From assembly GCA_945643635.1 (NCBI GenBank), contig CALZFC010000256.1, positions 2,662,001 through 2,726,000 on the forward strand: a stretch of 64,000 nt of DNA, written 5' to 3'. Every line of letters starts with the position of its first letter. Position 1 is the first letter of the stretch. Positions 12,349-28,071 of the stretch are shown piece by piece. Position numbers and translations under genes: made by a program. The stretch comes from Allodiplogaster sudhausi. Its lineage: Eukaryota > Nematoda > Chromadorea > Rhabditida > Diplogasteridae. The notes beneath the pieces are model-generated. The model did not search any database. It was not told where the DNA came from and saw nothing but the letters and a program-made list of their open reading frames with translations.

Positions 12349-13367
12349 CAGAGGTGGAACGGGCCCGGCCCGGCCCGGCCCAAAATGAGGGCCGGCCCAA
12401 ATTTCTAGGGCCCTCTAGGGCCGGGCCGGGCCGGACCCAACCTTGGGCCCGGCCCTGAGCTCGATTGGGCCCGTTGTTCGCAAAATTGCAAGCGAGCATG
12501 GTCATGACCATCCGAACTCTTATTGCTCCAATTGACCATACGTTATATAGCAGATCAGTAGTCAATACGACTCTCATTCCGCTTCGGAATGAAATAAATG
12601 AAATACCTTTCATCGCTATTCTAGTTTGTTGCTGGGCATTTGTATGCGGTTTTGTTGCTTATTTTCTGATATTCAGTGAGATGCGCGACACAAGTAGCTC
12701 GGAATACGACGTGGATTCCATCTGCGAAGCTGACAAGAAGATTCTGCAGAAGATCTTTGGTGCGATGCGACTCCGAAGATGATTCTGTTTGTGAAGTTGA
12801 TACCTATTTGAATTCGCACTTCAAATTCATTGACTCTTCTGGTCTTGATCATGATGATCCCCTTCTGGCATGGAAAGATCGTGCTAATGATTTCCCCCAG
12901 CTCTCTCGCCTTGTTATTCAGCTTTATGCAATTCCCGCCTCGACTGCTGTTGCAGAACGTTCCTTTTCTGACCTCAGAAATCTTGTCCCTGAGAAGCGTG
13001 AAAGTCTTTCACCCGAATCCATCTTCAACTCTCTCATTGTCCGTTCTCTCTTGAAGCTGTAGCTTAAAAACTTTATGCAATTCCATAACAAGTAACATCC
13101 CGGTCAATGCTTATATTAGTAATTGCTTATGAAGCTTTGCGAAAGAATTTTTTATATATTTTTCTGCCATTTAAAGAGGATGCTAATAAAATGATCACTC
13201 GGAAATATGTTGAATTTGACATTTTTTTAAAATCGGGCCCACCGGGCCGACCCGGGCCGGCCGGGCCCAAAATTCAAGGGCCCGAAATCTGAGGGCCGGG
13301 CCGGGCCGAGATTCTGGGCCCTAAGGGCCGGCCGGGCCCAAAAAAGTTGGGCCAGTTTCCACCTCTG
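12349..13367 (+). mobile_element. hAT-type element with 8-bp target duplication
   Basis: The ends are inverted repeats starting CAGAGGTGGAA (12349-12359) and ending TTCCACCTCTG (13357-13367). They are flanked by a perfect 8-bp direct repeat ATCGTACC (12341-12348 and 13368-13375), the target-duplication length expected of hAT elements. Inside the ends lie GGGCC/GGCCC-rich subterminal arms (about 12360-12470 and about 13235-13350), themselves imperfectly inverted. The interior retains only the C-terminal end of a hAT transposase. At about 1.0 kb it is much shorter than an autonomous hAT, so it is an internally deleted, non-autonomous copy. The perfect target duplication suggests a fairly recent insertion. 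Confidence 0.9.
12676..13062 (+). pseudogene. hAT transposase C-terminal dimerisation-domain remnant
   Basis: The frame ends with the hallmark hAT family C-terminal domain: LLAWKDRANDFPQLSRLV, then IPASTAVAERSFSDLRNLVP and SPESIFNSLIVRSLL before the stop at 13,060-13,062. The catalytic DDE part is absent within the element, so this cannot be an active transposase. The upstream part of the frame (12,676 to about 12,780) is not recognisable. Confidence 0.85.
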
Positions 13368-13375
13368 ATCGTACC

Positions 13376-14342
13376 CGCTTCCGCGAGGATTACGGTATGA
13401 CAGGAGACATTAGATACAGTACGGAATCCCACATTTTTCAATTGACTTCCCATAGCAATCAAACGCTGCAAGAAAAAATTGACAACGGAGTGGAGCAGGT
13501 GGAACCACCGAGAAAAGCGAGCGCTAGTACAAGAAAGCCAAATAATACGAATCATTCACTGCCAGATAGCGGCTTTGACAAGCAAACTGCTCGTCCAGAG
13601 ATAGGGAATAGTTAACCACCAAGGGATAAAACAGCAAAGAACGCTTGCTCGCTTGATAGAGTAATTCAGCATTCCAGACATGAGAAATGGCTAAAGTAAA
13701 ATAGGAAAGAGTCAGGTATAGCGGACCCGAGGGTTATGATCTTTTCCAGGAGATGAGAAGGAACGAAAGCAACACGAAGAAAGTGGTCGAGGGCCTGGTT
13801 GGCGTATTCAAAAACATTGCATGATGGTGCAGACTAGCGGGAGGGTCACATGGGAATATCGTGTAGTTCCACTAGTCATTCTTTGGGTCGATAAGTCATA
13901 GATAGGGAAAGATATAGTGGGATAATCGAAAGCGCAAGGGAGAACAGACAAATAAAAGGGCACGACTGGGTCCCTGAATAGGCACGACCACATGCAATCA
14001 CATTCTTAACATGAAGGAAGGATTCATACAACAAATAATTCGCCTCGATATTCCGATGATTTGAGCGCATGGCTTATGCTAATTGTTCCGCCTAAAACAG
14101 TGCACTCCTTGTTCGGCTCCACTTCAAATTGCTTCTTTCACAAGTCAGGAACATGATTGTTTTGATACGTTAAATGATATTACCAAACGCAGCATAAGCA
14201 AGCAAGAGTGCACTATTTGGCAGGATCTTCATTCTTCTTGAAAGAGAGAAAGAGAGAGAGAGAGAGAGAGGGAAGGCAGAGGACGCAGAGACAGAGAGAG
14301 AGAGCGCGCGAGAGAAAAGGGAAGAGAGTGAGAGAGAGCGCC
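13376..14342. other. Spacer between hAT element and SPOP gene 3' end
   Basis: Mixed-composition sequence with no recognised exon. A GA-rich tract lies at 14238-14337, immediately beyond the SPOP stop codon. Confidence 0.5.
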
Positions 14343-17820
<3,478 letters not shown>

Positions 17821-18619
17821 TGGTGAACACCTTCAAACAGAAGAAATATAGAATATCCCAAATAGGCAGAGTGAATAATTAGGTCCTTCTCCTTCGCCTT
17901 TCAATCATGATAATCCTTTCTTCTTCGCTCTCAAAATATCCTAAATTATTCAAGCGCTATTTTCTACTCATTCTGCACTGACATCGCGTGCAGATTCATG
18001 GGCATCCAATCCTCCAAAAAAGAACGCGATATTATATTCCTATTTATATCCTCGATGCTATACACAACTTTCCATTTCCAGCGCAGTGCATAAAAAAGGA
18101 CATCGGAGGTATTTATAGAAGGCAGAAGAATCTCGAGGGGTATACGAACTAATAACCCCTGCTCTCTGAACACCAAGGATGGCAGTTAGATATACGAAAG
18201 CGATTCGAACTTACGCAATTCGGATTATGCCAGATATACATCTAGCTCTTACCAAACTAATGACGATTGTTCTATTAGGAAATACTTTAACAAAAAAAAT
18301 TGAAAGGAATACCGGACTTTTTTCACTCCCGCTAAGTCAGCATGCAAAAGTGGTAACAGAAGAACAGCTGAAGTTGCCCTGAATTCTCGAATAACCCAAA
18401 AATGCCGAGCCTTCCGCTGAGCGACACGTGTCCAGGCCCGCCAGAGACGCTCTCGTCTTGCGCCGCGCCGTCGTCCATTGCAGGGCAGACACTGAAGGAT
18501 AGACAATCTGTGCGTGGCAGAACTACTTGTACATATCAAACGAGAAGAACACACAAATGAAATCAGCATAACAAATGCCGTCGGAAATGTGACAACTCAG
18601 CGAGAGACAAGAGGGTCAA
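17821..18619. other. SPOP 5' flank
   Basis: Presumed promoter and upstream flank of the SPOP gene. Nothing coding was recognised. It ends at the left arm of the nested inverted-repeat element. Confidence 0.45.
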
Positions 18620-21600
18620 CTCTGGTAAAAAGCGAATGGCCAATTCCCCGCGCGGTAATGGTGAACTGGTGCAAAATTGCTAATATTTCGCGGAAATGGT
18701 CCGTTAATGGTAGGACGAGCATCGGTAAACTAGTTGATTTGCGCCATTAGCTGGTCATTACTTGGGCATTTATTGGCCATTATAAATTTGAATAGTCCTG
18801 GCTGGAATATCAGCATTCTGTAATCATATTCATTGGCGGGAGATTTAATGTGTATTTAAATGAACTGCTCTCTTGCCTTGAGCTGAAGACTTGAAAGTTG
18901 CACAACCTTGGTTGAATGGTTACTGCTGTTGTTTAATGTCGTTTGTTGATTTCAGGCTCGTTATTGAAGAGTTTGAACGATTTTAATTGCCCGAGAGTCT
19001 AGTTCTGTCGTCTGAAAGGTTTACTCATGGTATCATTTAAGAGAGCCAATCTGAGAGATTCGACCAGGGCTCTATGTAAGGCATGTCGGGAACAAAATTA
19101 TTTTTTTGATTTTCTTTTCCTTCTAAAGGCTTATGAGGCATCCTAAAAAGACCTCAAAAACATTTTTTCCAAAAATTATTTTCATCAGTTTACCATGGAT
19201 ATGCACCGAAAACCGAAAAAAACTCAAATGATCATAACTTTCTTCGTTGTTGAGATATATTAATTTTGAACTGTTTATTCAATTACAAATTAAAAGGCGC
19301 ACAAAAATCGTGTTAATCACTTTTTAAAAATATTTCATTAAATGCCTCATTTTGGCATTTTAATATTTCGAGTGGTGCGTTTGGGGCATAAAAACCCTCC
19401 CATGTTAAAAAACTGAAGGCACCACGTGAAAGAGCGACTTTTTTTTACCTTTATTTAAATGCCTTTTACTAAAAAAACTACGATACACCTGTTTCAATAT
19501 TTTGACATGAAGCGCGCGAGTCGGTCAAAATGGCGCATTTTTCGGCCGCCGAGGCACCGTGCAAGCGCATTCATCGATCCATAACTGCGCTCAATGTCAA
19601 TATTACAAAATCGTAAATATATCATCTAAGAGCACTCTCGGAGATCTTCAAATCTTACAAGCCTCGACCCGCGCTCGAACATCCTCAATTCCCATCAATC
19701 GACGCTGCTCCCGGAGAAACCGCTTGGCTGGCCGGGATAAGAACTGCCTAATCTTCGTCGGCCACTTCGACGAACCCGCCGGTGCCCATCGATCGCCCAC
19801 TTCCATGTGATAGATCCCCGTGTATTCCATCAACATATTGGTCCGATAAGCGCGAATAAAGTTTAAAAAAACATACATACTTTTATTGAAAAGTTTCAAT
19901 TTATATGGGAAATTTCGTTCTGTACAATTAGAATTCTTAAAAACTACTTTAAAAACATTTTCGCCTGTCGAAACATACATCATAAGAAAGAGGATGAAAT
20001 TTGCTACAAGATGAACCCCTTTAAATGGAATTCCATGCATACGATCTTTTTTTATAAGCCATAAGAGTAGGGTAACATGGCCTTATGGAAAAACTGTAGA
20101 AAAAAGGATTGGAATATTCTAATTCGAATTTGGAATATTCTAATTCGAATAACCTAAAATGTGAATTCTTTGACAAAATGACAGCGACGCTACTGGCACT
20201 ACTTTTATGATTTATAACAAAAGATCGTATGCATGGAAAGAGGTTCATCTTGTAGTAAATTTTATCCTCTTTCTTATGATGTATGTTTCGACAGGCGAAA
20301 ATGTTTTTAAAGTAGTTTTTTAAGCCTTCTAATTGTACAGAACGAAATTTCCCATATAAATTGAAACTTTTCAATAAAAGTATGTATGTAACATTTGAAG
20401 ATCTCCGTGAGAGCTCTTAGATGATATATTTACGATTTTGTAATATTGACATTGAGTGCAGTTATGGATCGATGAATGCGCTTGCACGGTGCCTCGGCGG
20501 CCGAAAAATGCGCCATTTTGACCGACTCGCGCGCTTCATGTCAAAATATTGAAACAGGTGTATCGGAGTTTTTTAGTAGAAGGCATTTAAAAAGGGGTAA
20601 AAAAGGTCGCTCTTTCACGTGGTGCCTTCAGTTTTTTAACATGGGGCTGTTTTTATGCCCCAAACGCACCACTCGAAATATTAAAATGCCAAAATGAGGT
20701 ATTTAATGAATTATTTTTAAAAAGTGATTAACACGACTTTTGTGCTCCTTTCAATTTGGAATTGAATAAACAGTTCAAAATTATTATATCTCAACAACGA
20801 ACAAAGTTATGATCATTTGAGTTTTTTCGGGTTTTCTGTGCATATCCATGGTAAACTGAAGAAAATAATTTTTGGAAAAAATGTTTTTGAGGTCTTTTTA
20901 GAATGCCTCATAAGCCTTTAGAAGGAAAAGAAAATCAAAAAATAATTTTGTTCCCGACATGCCCCTGCTCGAGTCTCTCAGATTGGCTCTCTTAAAAGGA
21001 TCATTATTTTAGCCGAATTGGTTTATTCTTATATTAGTTGTTGTATTTCAGGAGCTTCTGAGTGTTAATCTTTTTCTACATTTTACGAAGCAATATCTTC
21101 GATTGGAACAAAATGTAAGTTCTAGTTGGCTTGCTGCAGAGAATGATGATGTGCTCCTTTTGAGGTCTCGATTTCGGCCACGCTAGTATGTCTGGCCGCT
21201 TTTGTCGATTAGGAGGTAATCGAGCGATAATTTGACTCCATCGCGGAAGAGCAACGAGCAGGTTCTTGTAAGAGTGAGGGTTTTCGTGTTGTATTTGTTG
21301 TAATTCCAGTGTCGTCTATTGCTGACGTTGATGTCGATGGTGAGGATGTAGAAGACGGGCAGGAGTTCGATGATGATGGCCATCTCGGAGCTCGGAGATC
21401 ACGTTGTCTTTAAAAACGGACAACCACTGAATTAATGTTCGAGTTTACCTACGAGTAATTACCCTGTCTTTTAATTCCATACTGAGACTGGAATCCCCTT
21501 CCATTTCCCATTATTTAGAATGTTTTTGAGGTTGTTAATACTTCCATACTAGTATTTGTTCACTGTTTGTGTAAGTTGTTAACCATGCCACTCTCTTGTC

Positions 21601-22064
21601 TTCGTTATCGCTCACTTTCTCGATGCCTTTCGGTTTCTCGTTAACTCTTCTACTGGTATGCTTTTTTTTTCTTGGTAAATGTCTTAATTTTTCGTCACAT
21701 CTGTGGAAGTGAATAAAGGCCCAGGAATATTTTTGGTGTGGTTGACACCAAACAACAGTACGCCATTTAATGGCAGAGAAATGGAACGCAATAATTAAAT
21801 CGCAGAAAAATATATTTTTAGTGTGGTTCACACCACCCTACAGTACTCGATTTAATGGCTCAAAAATGCTGTGGGAAGTGAAAGTTAAGTTTGCAGTATA
21901 TGCGTATTAAAGCCACGGTATTGGAAGGTTAATGCTGAGAAATTGGTTTAATGGTTGACTATGGCTGCATAATTGTTGAAACGCGTATCGGTAAATTACC
22001 ATGTTTGCACGGTAATTCCTCGCCATTACTGAACCATTTATTTGCCATTCGCTTTTTACCAGAG
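18620..22064. mobile_element. Outer inverted-repeat element interrupted by a palindromic insertion
   Basis: The 21 bases at 18620-18640 (CTCTGGTAAAAAGCGAATGG plus one base) are exactly the reverse complement of 22044-22064. Further weak inverted similarity continues inwards (AATGG-, GGTAAT- and TTACCG-type stretches). This suggests the ends of a DNA element whose interior was split by the palindromic element at 19,037-20,995. No convincing transposase was found in the remaining interior (21,000-22,040) and I could not define a target duplication, so the type is open. Confidence 0.45.
19037..20995. mobile_element. Long palindromic (foldback) element bounded by TTAA
   Basis: The left arm (19041 to about 20058) and right arm (about 20208-20991) are near-complete reverse complements. 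The outer ends read GAGAGCCAATC...GATTGGCTCTC, both abutting TTAA (19037-19040 and 20992-20995). Internal landmarks recur inverted: GACATGCC/GGCATGTC, CGGCCGCCGAGGCACCG, the TCTAAGAGC block and GTATGTTTCGACAGGCG. A loop of about 150 bases holds two GGAATATTCTAATTCGAAT copies. No transposase is encoded. Palindromic elements at TTAA (or TA) sites are known non-autonomous DNA-transposon derivatives in nematodes; assignment to a superfamily is inference. Confidence 0.8.
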
Positions 22065-22299
22065 AAATGTGCGACAAGAAACATGGCCTAGTTGAACAAC
22101 AGTAGGTCGTCAGAAACACACTAAAAACATTCAGATAGGCCGCACTAAAAAGGAGTCAGCCAGGTATTCTTCGGAACACTTGGCCATTCTAGAAGCATTC
22201 TCCTCTGTGGTCGGTTGTTAGCTTTGCCGGCTTGATAAGGGAAGTGTTGCGCAGCCTCTACGTAATGACGGTGGAGGTGGTGTGAAGAGGGGGAAGGGG

Positions 22300-22673
22300 T
22301 GAAGGATAAAGAGAGAGAGAGAGAGAGAGGTAGAGAGAGCGAAAGAGAGAACGGGGGAGAACGGAAGGGCACATAGAGTCCTCTGGAACGTCTCCCCACT
22401 CGCAACACGAAAGGATAAGCGTCCTTGTCGGTACTACATAATAGAGGCAGGTGGAAAGACTGATGTGGACTATGATCTTGATTAGACAGACGACAGAGAA
22501 AGAGGGAGGATAGGGGGAGAGAAGGAGGGAGGAGCGAGAGAGGGAGAGATGGAGGGAGAGGAGACGAGTCAGACTTGTTCCATCTGCACTTCACTTACGC
22601 TTTAGTTACGCATCGATCAAGGGCCGAGTGGTCAGCAGCTGTATACGCAGCTACTTAGAGAGTGACGACAGGG

Positions 22674-22724
<51 letters not shown>

Positions 22725-23596
22725 AGAAAGAGAGAGAGAGAACGAGAGAGAGAGAAATAAAGAAAGATAGAGAGAGAAAGAGAGAAAATGTCTGTCATAG
22801 GGCGAGACAGGGGGCAACTAGGAATTTGTAAGTCTGGACGGGTAGTAGCCACCCCCTCAGGGGGTCAACTACTGGTGCAATCACGTCAGGTAGGCGGAAA
22901 AGAGGGCTGACAGCGGAGAGACTTAATTGTAAGAGAGAAAGGGAGAGTGACGGATAATGCCGGAGAGAGAGAAAGTTAAAGAGAACGAGAGAGTCTATGA
23001 GAGAGGAAGAGTATGGACAAGGTGAGAGAGATAGAGAGAGAGAGAGCACGAGAGGGAGAGAGAGACAGAGAAAGTGGGTGAGCTCATATCGGACGGTGCT
23101 GAAAAGACGTCGACAGAGAGACGTTCCACTTCAACTCAATATCTTCTTCTTTCGGTCTCTTCTGGCTCTGCTTTCTCTCTCTCTCCCTTTCTCTCTCCCC
23201 ATTTCTCTCTCTCCCCATTTCTCTCTCTCCCCATTTCTCTCTTTCACTCTCTCTTAGCCTTCCATCCTACTAGCACCGACACTTTCATCGTTCCTGCTGT
23301 CCTTGTTGCTCTCTCCTCTTCAACACTCTCTCATACGCTCTCTCTCCCTCTCTTTATCTTTCCCCTCGCTCTCTCTCCCTTTGATTGTCCTTCTTGCTAA
23401 TACGGTCGTATCTTAATACGCGATCTATTCATTCATCAACCGATTCGAGAGCTGCGAAATGAGAAGCTTTGCAAGAGTGGATCGGACTGGGATAACGGGA
23501 ATTAGAAATTGAAAGAATGTGTGTGAGAGAGAGAGATGGTGAGAGAGAGAGGAGAAGAAGAAGTGGAAGAGAGTAAGTGAACAAGAGGAGAAGGAG

Positions 23597-23632
<36 letters not shown>

Positions 23633-24176
23633 TGAGAGAGCATTAAAAAGGAGTATTGGTGTGTGCTAGAGGGGCGATTTCAAAGCAACGAACTAAAAAT
23701 AGGCCAGCGACAGACTCAGCATTCCCTGCAGCAAACACCATTCAAGACTGACTATTTCATCTGTGGTGAGGACTAAAGTGAGAGAGTGAGAGAGCAGAGA
23801 GAGAGAGAGAGCGAGAGAGCGAGATCAGAGAGAGCGAGAACAAATAGAGATATTGAGAGAGAGAGGGGGAGCAGAGAGAGAGAGAGAGAGAGAGTGAGTG
23901 AGAGAGCGGGATCAGAGAGAGAGAGAGAGAGAGTGAGAGAGCGAGATCAGAGAGAGCGAGAACAAATAGAGATATTGAGAAAGAGAGGGGGAGCAGAGAG
24001 AGAGAGAGAGTCGATCAGAGAGTTTGGTGCGGAAGAGACAGCGAACATGTGAGGCTAAAGAGATGTGCCTTTACCCAAAACAGTACAAAAGGACAATAAA
24101 AATCAGAAGAATCGACGACTGGAATTTATTTGCGATTGACAGGAATAAGGAAGTAGAGAGGGAACGAGACAAACAG

Positions 24177-24238
<62 letters not shown>

Positions 24239-24250
24239 TGATAAAGGATA
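22300..24250. repeat. Dense block of GA/CT simple sequence
   Basis: A succession of GA-rich (about 22300-22345, 22500-22565, 22675-22790, 22920-23075, 23525-23640, 23780-24010, 24155-24240) and CT-rich (about 23170-23265, 23335-23385) tracts with short unique spacers. The many open frames in it are Ser/Leu/Phe or Arg/Glu repeats on both strands and not credible proteins. No gene was recognised from 22,065 to 24,250. Confidence 0.85.
23815..24012. repeat. 122-bp tandem duplication inside GA-rich DNA
   Basis: A block beginning GAGATCAGAGAGAGCGAG and including AACAAATAGAGATATTGAGA and GGGGGAGCAGAG occurs at 23,821 and again at 23,943, nearly identical. This shows segmental duplication of a microsatellite neighbourhood. 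Confidence 0.8.
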
Positions 24251-26661
24251 GGAGGCGAGGAGCTGAAGAACGACGGAAGAGGGAGAAAACTGAAGGCAAG
24301 CAACAATTGGAAGATGGACACAGGAACAGTGAGAGCAGTGAGTGAAAGAAGAGGAATCGATTCAAACAATGATATGGTTGGAACACTGTGGAAAAAGGAG
24401 AAAAAACCAAGACTGTCGCGCCGGGACCTGGTGTCATGTGAAAAAAATAGTCGCTATGGAAGGCTGCTACAAAAAAAAAAGAAGAAAACAATCATAATGA
24501 TTTGTTGGCGACTGGAGAGGCAAGAAATGTAAAGCGACAGAAAAAGTCTCTCATGAAGAATAAAAATTTCCATGGACGAAGCCACAAGGCATGCTTTTTA
24601 TCTATATTTTCCGGCATCTGTAATCGACAAATAAATTATTCAAGGTAATAGATCTAGAATACAACCAAGACAAAATTGCCTAATAAGGAAAACCAATGCA
24701 GAGTAACGTGAGAGATGCGAAGGTTCTAGGGTGTCTTCGATTTGTCGATCTCGAGGAAAATAGACTCTAACAGCGAAAAAAAATTGAGACATAATATTTT
24801 AGTATATTTAGTCAAGCATTCCGAATAAGCAGACAATAATTTCCTGTTCAAATTGACAGTGCAAATGTCGATCGAAGATGTTCCAGAAGGGAAATTAGCG
24901 ATACTGGAAAAGGGAAGCAGCCCGAGCCAGCCAGACGCGGCTTGTGAGCTGGAGAGGCAGAGACGCAGAGCGGACACAGCAGAGGGCCAGAGCGCAGACA
25001 TGGCACGGGTGCGACCAGAGTTCATCAGTGTGCTATGTACATAGACAATCTCTCGTCTTCAGCTTCAGTGATAGCGATTGATAACGCTTATTTGTGCAGC
25101 CTGGATGTTAAATTTCATGAAATAACTGGAGTAATATGCATGCAAAATCAATTTGAATATTTTCAATTACTCGTTTCAAATAGTAGCAGATGTTTTTTTT
25201 CCATTCAGATGTATGAATTCTTACACATAAATGTACATTTGTCTCAATTTAGCACAAACTGTACAAAATTGATATAATATATAATAAGAATAACGGGTAG
25301 TAGCTGTAATACTAAATGGGACGTCAGTGGCAAGATCACGATATGCTTGGGAGCGAGATGGAGAACATACAGAAAGGATATTTCAGAGACGGCCAGAAAT
25401 TAACATAATATGTTAGCTGTTACTTTTCCATTTCGTACAATCAAACAATTACTGAACGAAATATTTTTGGATTCGATAATGCATTCATGTCGATTTGGCT
25501 CACTAATTGCATTGGAAAAGATGAACGGCGGAGAAATATGAATGACCACGACCATGTTGTACTCGTGCAGCTATAGCAACGGCCACTGCCAAGGGAAGAG
25601 CACTGGCACTCATGGACACGGCTTCAGGTCGAGAGGATGGGTACAGGGTAAGTAATCAGAGATAACACAAGAAATATAGGGATGTATATACATACATCAC
25701 TAGCATTGTTCTTTTGCATACGTCAGTGATGTGATCTCTGCATAAATATGTACATATGTATGTACAGTATGAATATAGTTTTAGCCACAAAAAGACGGAT
25801 GGCTTCCAAATGAATGATTGTATGCATTTCATAATGTATGCACATATCTGCGTACATTATGAAACATTGCGATACGCCAATAATACCAATTAAAAGAGAA
25901 ACACTTTGCAATGCGTCAGAGCGAGAAGTGATTGCCGTCCTTGAATTAAACAGGATGTCCATGGAACGTTCAATCTGCTGTCTGAGTCTCTCATTTTTCG
26001 CACATTAAAATAAAAACGTTTTCTGCAGAACGAATACCGACATCGTCCTCGACGTCCAAATGCGCAGGATCGGCGATTGCCTGGCCATGAGAGATCAAGC
26101 GGGAATTGGACTCTTGCATAAACAACCATTCAAACAAATACATACAGATTTAAACTATCAATAAGACAAGGAATATGAATATCGAGAATTGCTAAATATA
26201 TCTATACTATCCTTGAGCTCCGTTGCGTCCCTTCTGTCAGACGTAGCCGAGACCAATGCCACTGCCTGCACAAGTCACATGGACACTCTCCGCTTGACGG
26301 GCGGCCATAATAGCTTACTAAAATTGATTTGTTTTCAATTTATAAAGATCACGTACATCAGAGAAAAAACATATGTCAGGTATGTACATCGTACATATGT
26401 ACATACATATTTATAAACATTTCACTTTGTATCAGTAATCATCAAATGATTGTCAAATGCCCAGTGGCAGCCCTCGTCTCCATGCCAGCCAGAGCACTCT
26501 TACAAAAGAGGACAATGATGACAAAAGATCGCTCGGATACAAATTAATACAACAGTGCAAAAGGCACATACAAACTTGTATTTTGATCTTTCGTTGATGT
26601 TTCTGACTACAAAACACTTAAATGGACATTTTCGATTGTCAACACGTTCTACATCTCTTCT

Positions 26662-26698
<37 letters not shown>

Positions 26699-28071
26699 CC
26701 TCTCTCTCCCTCTCTCGTTCATTCTGCCTCTTCCTATCTCACCCTCTTTCTCTCGTCTCTTACTTTGTCTCATCTTCACTCTCTTACAGCATGCATATCC
26801 GCCTCACTCTCTTCTTCTGTCTCAAATTCAACTATCTCGCTTTACATCAATCTCTCTCACTCATTGTAGTATCTTACTTCTCACCCTCTTTCTCTAGGTC
26901 TTCTCTAACAATATCTCGTCTTTCTCTCTCCTTACATTACTTGGCTCTATTACTCTATTCCTATTTTTGTTTTCTCTCATAAAAGAAACTTTCGTATATC
27001 CGGTCACCTGGCACCGCAACATGTCAACAAGAGGTCCATAGAGAGCAAATCAGACTTTCTCTTCCTATCCGCACAACGTAAAAGGTTCAGGCTTATGTTA
27101 CTTCCAAAGGTTCATGTAAATTCCATTACTTGGTACTTTTCCACTACTTTCATGTACTTTATTAAATAACCACCTGCGCTAGTAATAAACGCGATATTCG
27201 TTTTACTGGAGTTGCCCCTTCAAAATGTCAGTGTGACTGGTCTTGCCATATAAGTTCTGTCAAATGGTATTTCTATGAAGGGCTTTGTTAATTAAAGGAG
27301 GCTTAAACTCGGAAACTCCTAGCACGAAATGGCCGATCTTATAGTACAATACATTTTGGCAACGTGATCCTGGCAATTTGCCAAGATCCTTGCTTCGAAA
27401 CCTTTTCTCGTAAAAAATGCGTTTTTTTTTAAATTGGCGGTTTGCGTCCGTTTGGTGTATCATGGATATTCCGGTATATATTTTACATCCGAACGACGGA
27501 ATTTCACGATTCCGGTAACTATTTTACGGGCGAACGACGAAATTTCACGTTTTTCGGTCATGATATTCTCATCAATCCATTTGGCCTTAATTTGGTCAGG
27601 GGACTGATGTTAAATTTAAAGTTCTGTATAATCACTAATATTTCCCTCATGATCAGGCGACTCTTTTCAGATGCAAATTACTCCTCTAACTCTTAGTTTA
27701 GTAAATTGAATTTTTGTTGATGCTTTCGTAAGCTCAATCCGGACATATTCACAGAATCATCCTTATGGCAAAAAAATTGAGTTTTCGCCTCCTTTAATCA
27801 AGCTTATGTATGTATGCTAAAAGGATTCAATCTGTGTTGAACCACCACTTAAAAGTCTACTTTATGAACAAGACTGTAAAGACATAGTAACAGTGCGACA
27901 AACATAATAAATACATGACAATATAAGCAGCCCAACACTTCAATAGTCATTCAAATTAAGTCCTTAAAATAAGTAAAAGAAAACCATTCGACATTAAGAA
28001 GAAGAAAAAATGTAAGTTGTCCATTTCATATTGTGTTCTGTGATGCAATCCGATGCACAGTTTCGAGCAAA
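24251..28071. other. Long stretch without a recognised gene
   Basis: About 3.8 kb with no confident exon. Short open pieces on the plus strand might be weak exons: about 24865-25030 (QMSIEDVPEGKLAILEKG), about 25567-25649 ending in a GTAAGT donor (GRALALMDTASGREDGYR) and about 26214-26310. They do not join into anything I know. A CT tract occupies about 26660-26760. Repeated ACATATGTACATAC-type motifs lie at about 25740-25770 and 26380-26412. Confidence 0.4.

Noticed and set aside
12296..12613. Pro/Arg/Gly-rich minus-strand frame
   Set aside because: A translation of the GGGCC-rich hAT subterminal arm, not a gene.
22632..24491. Several long open frames (Ser/Leu/Phe-rich or Arg/Glu-rich)
   Set aside because: They are translations of GA/CT simple sequence, open on both strands, without splice or domain evidence.
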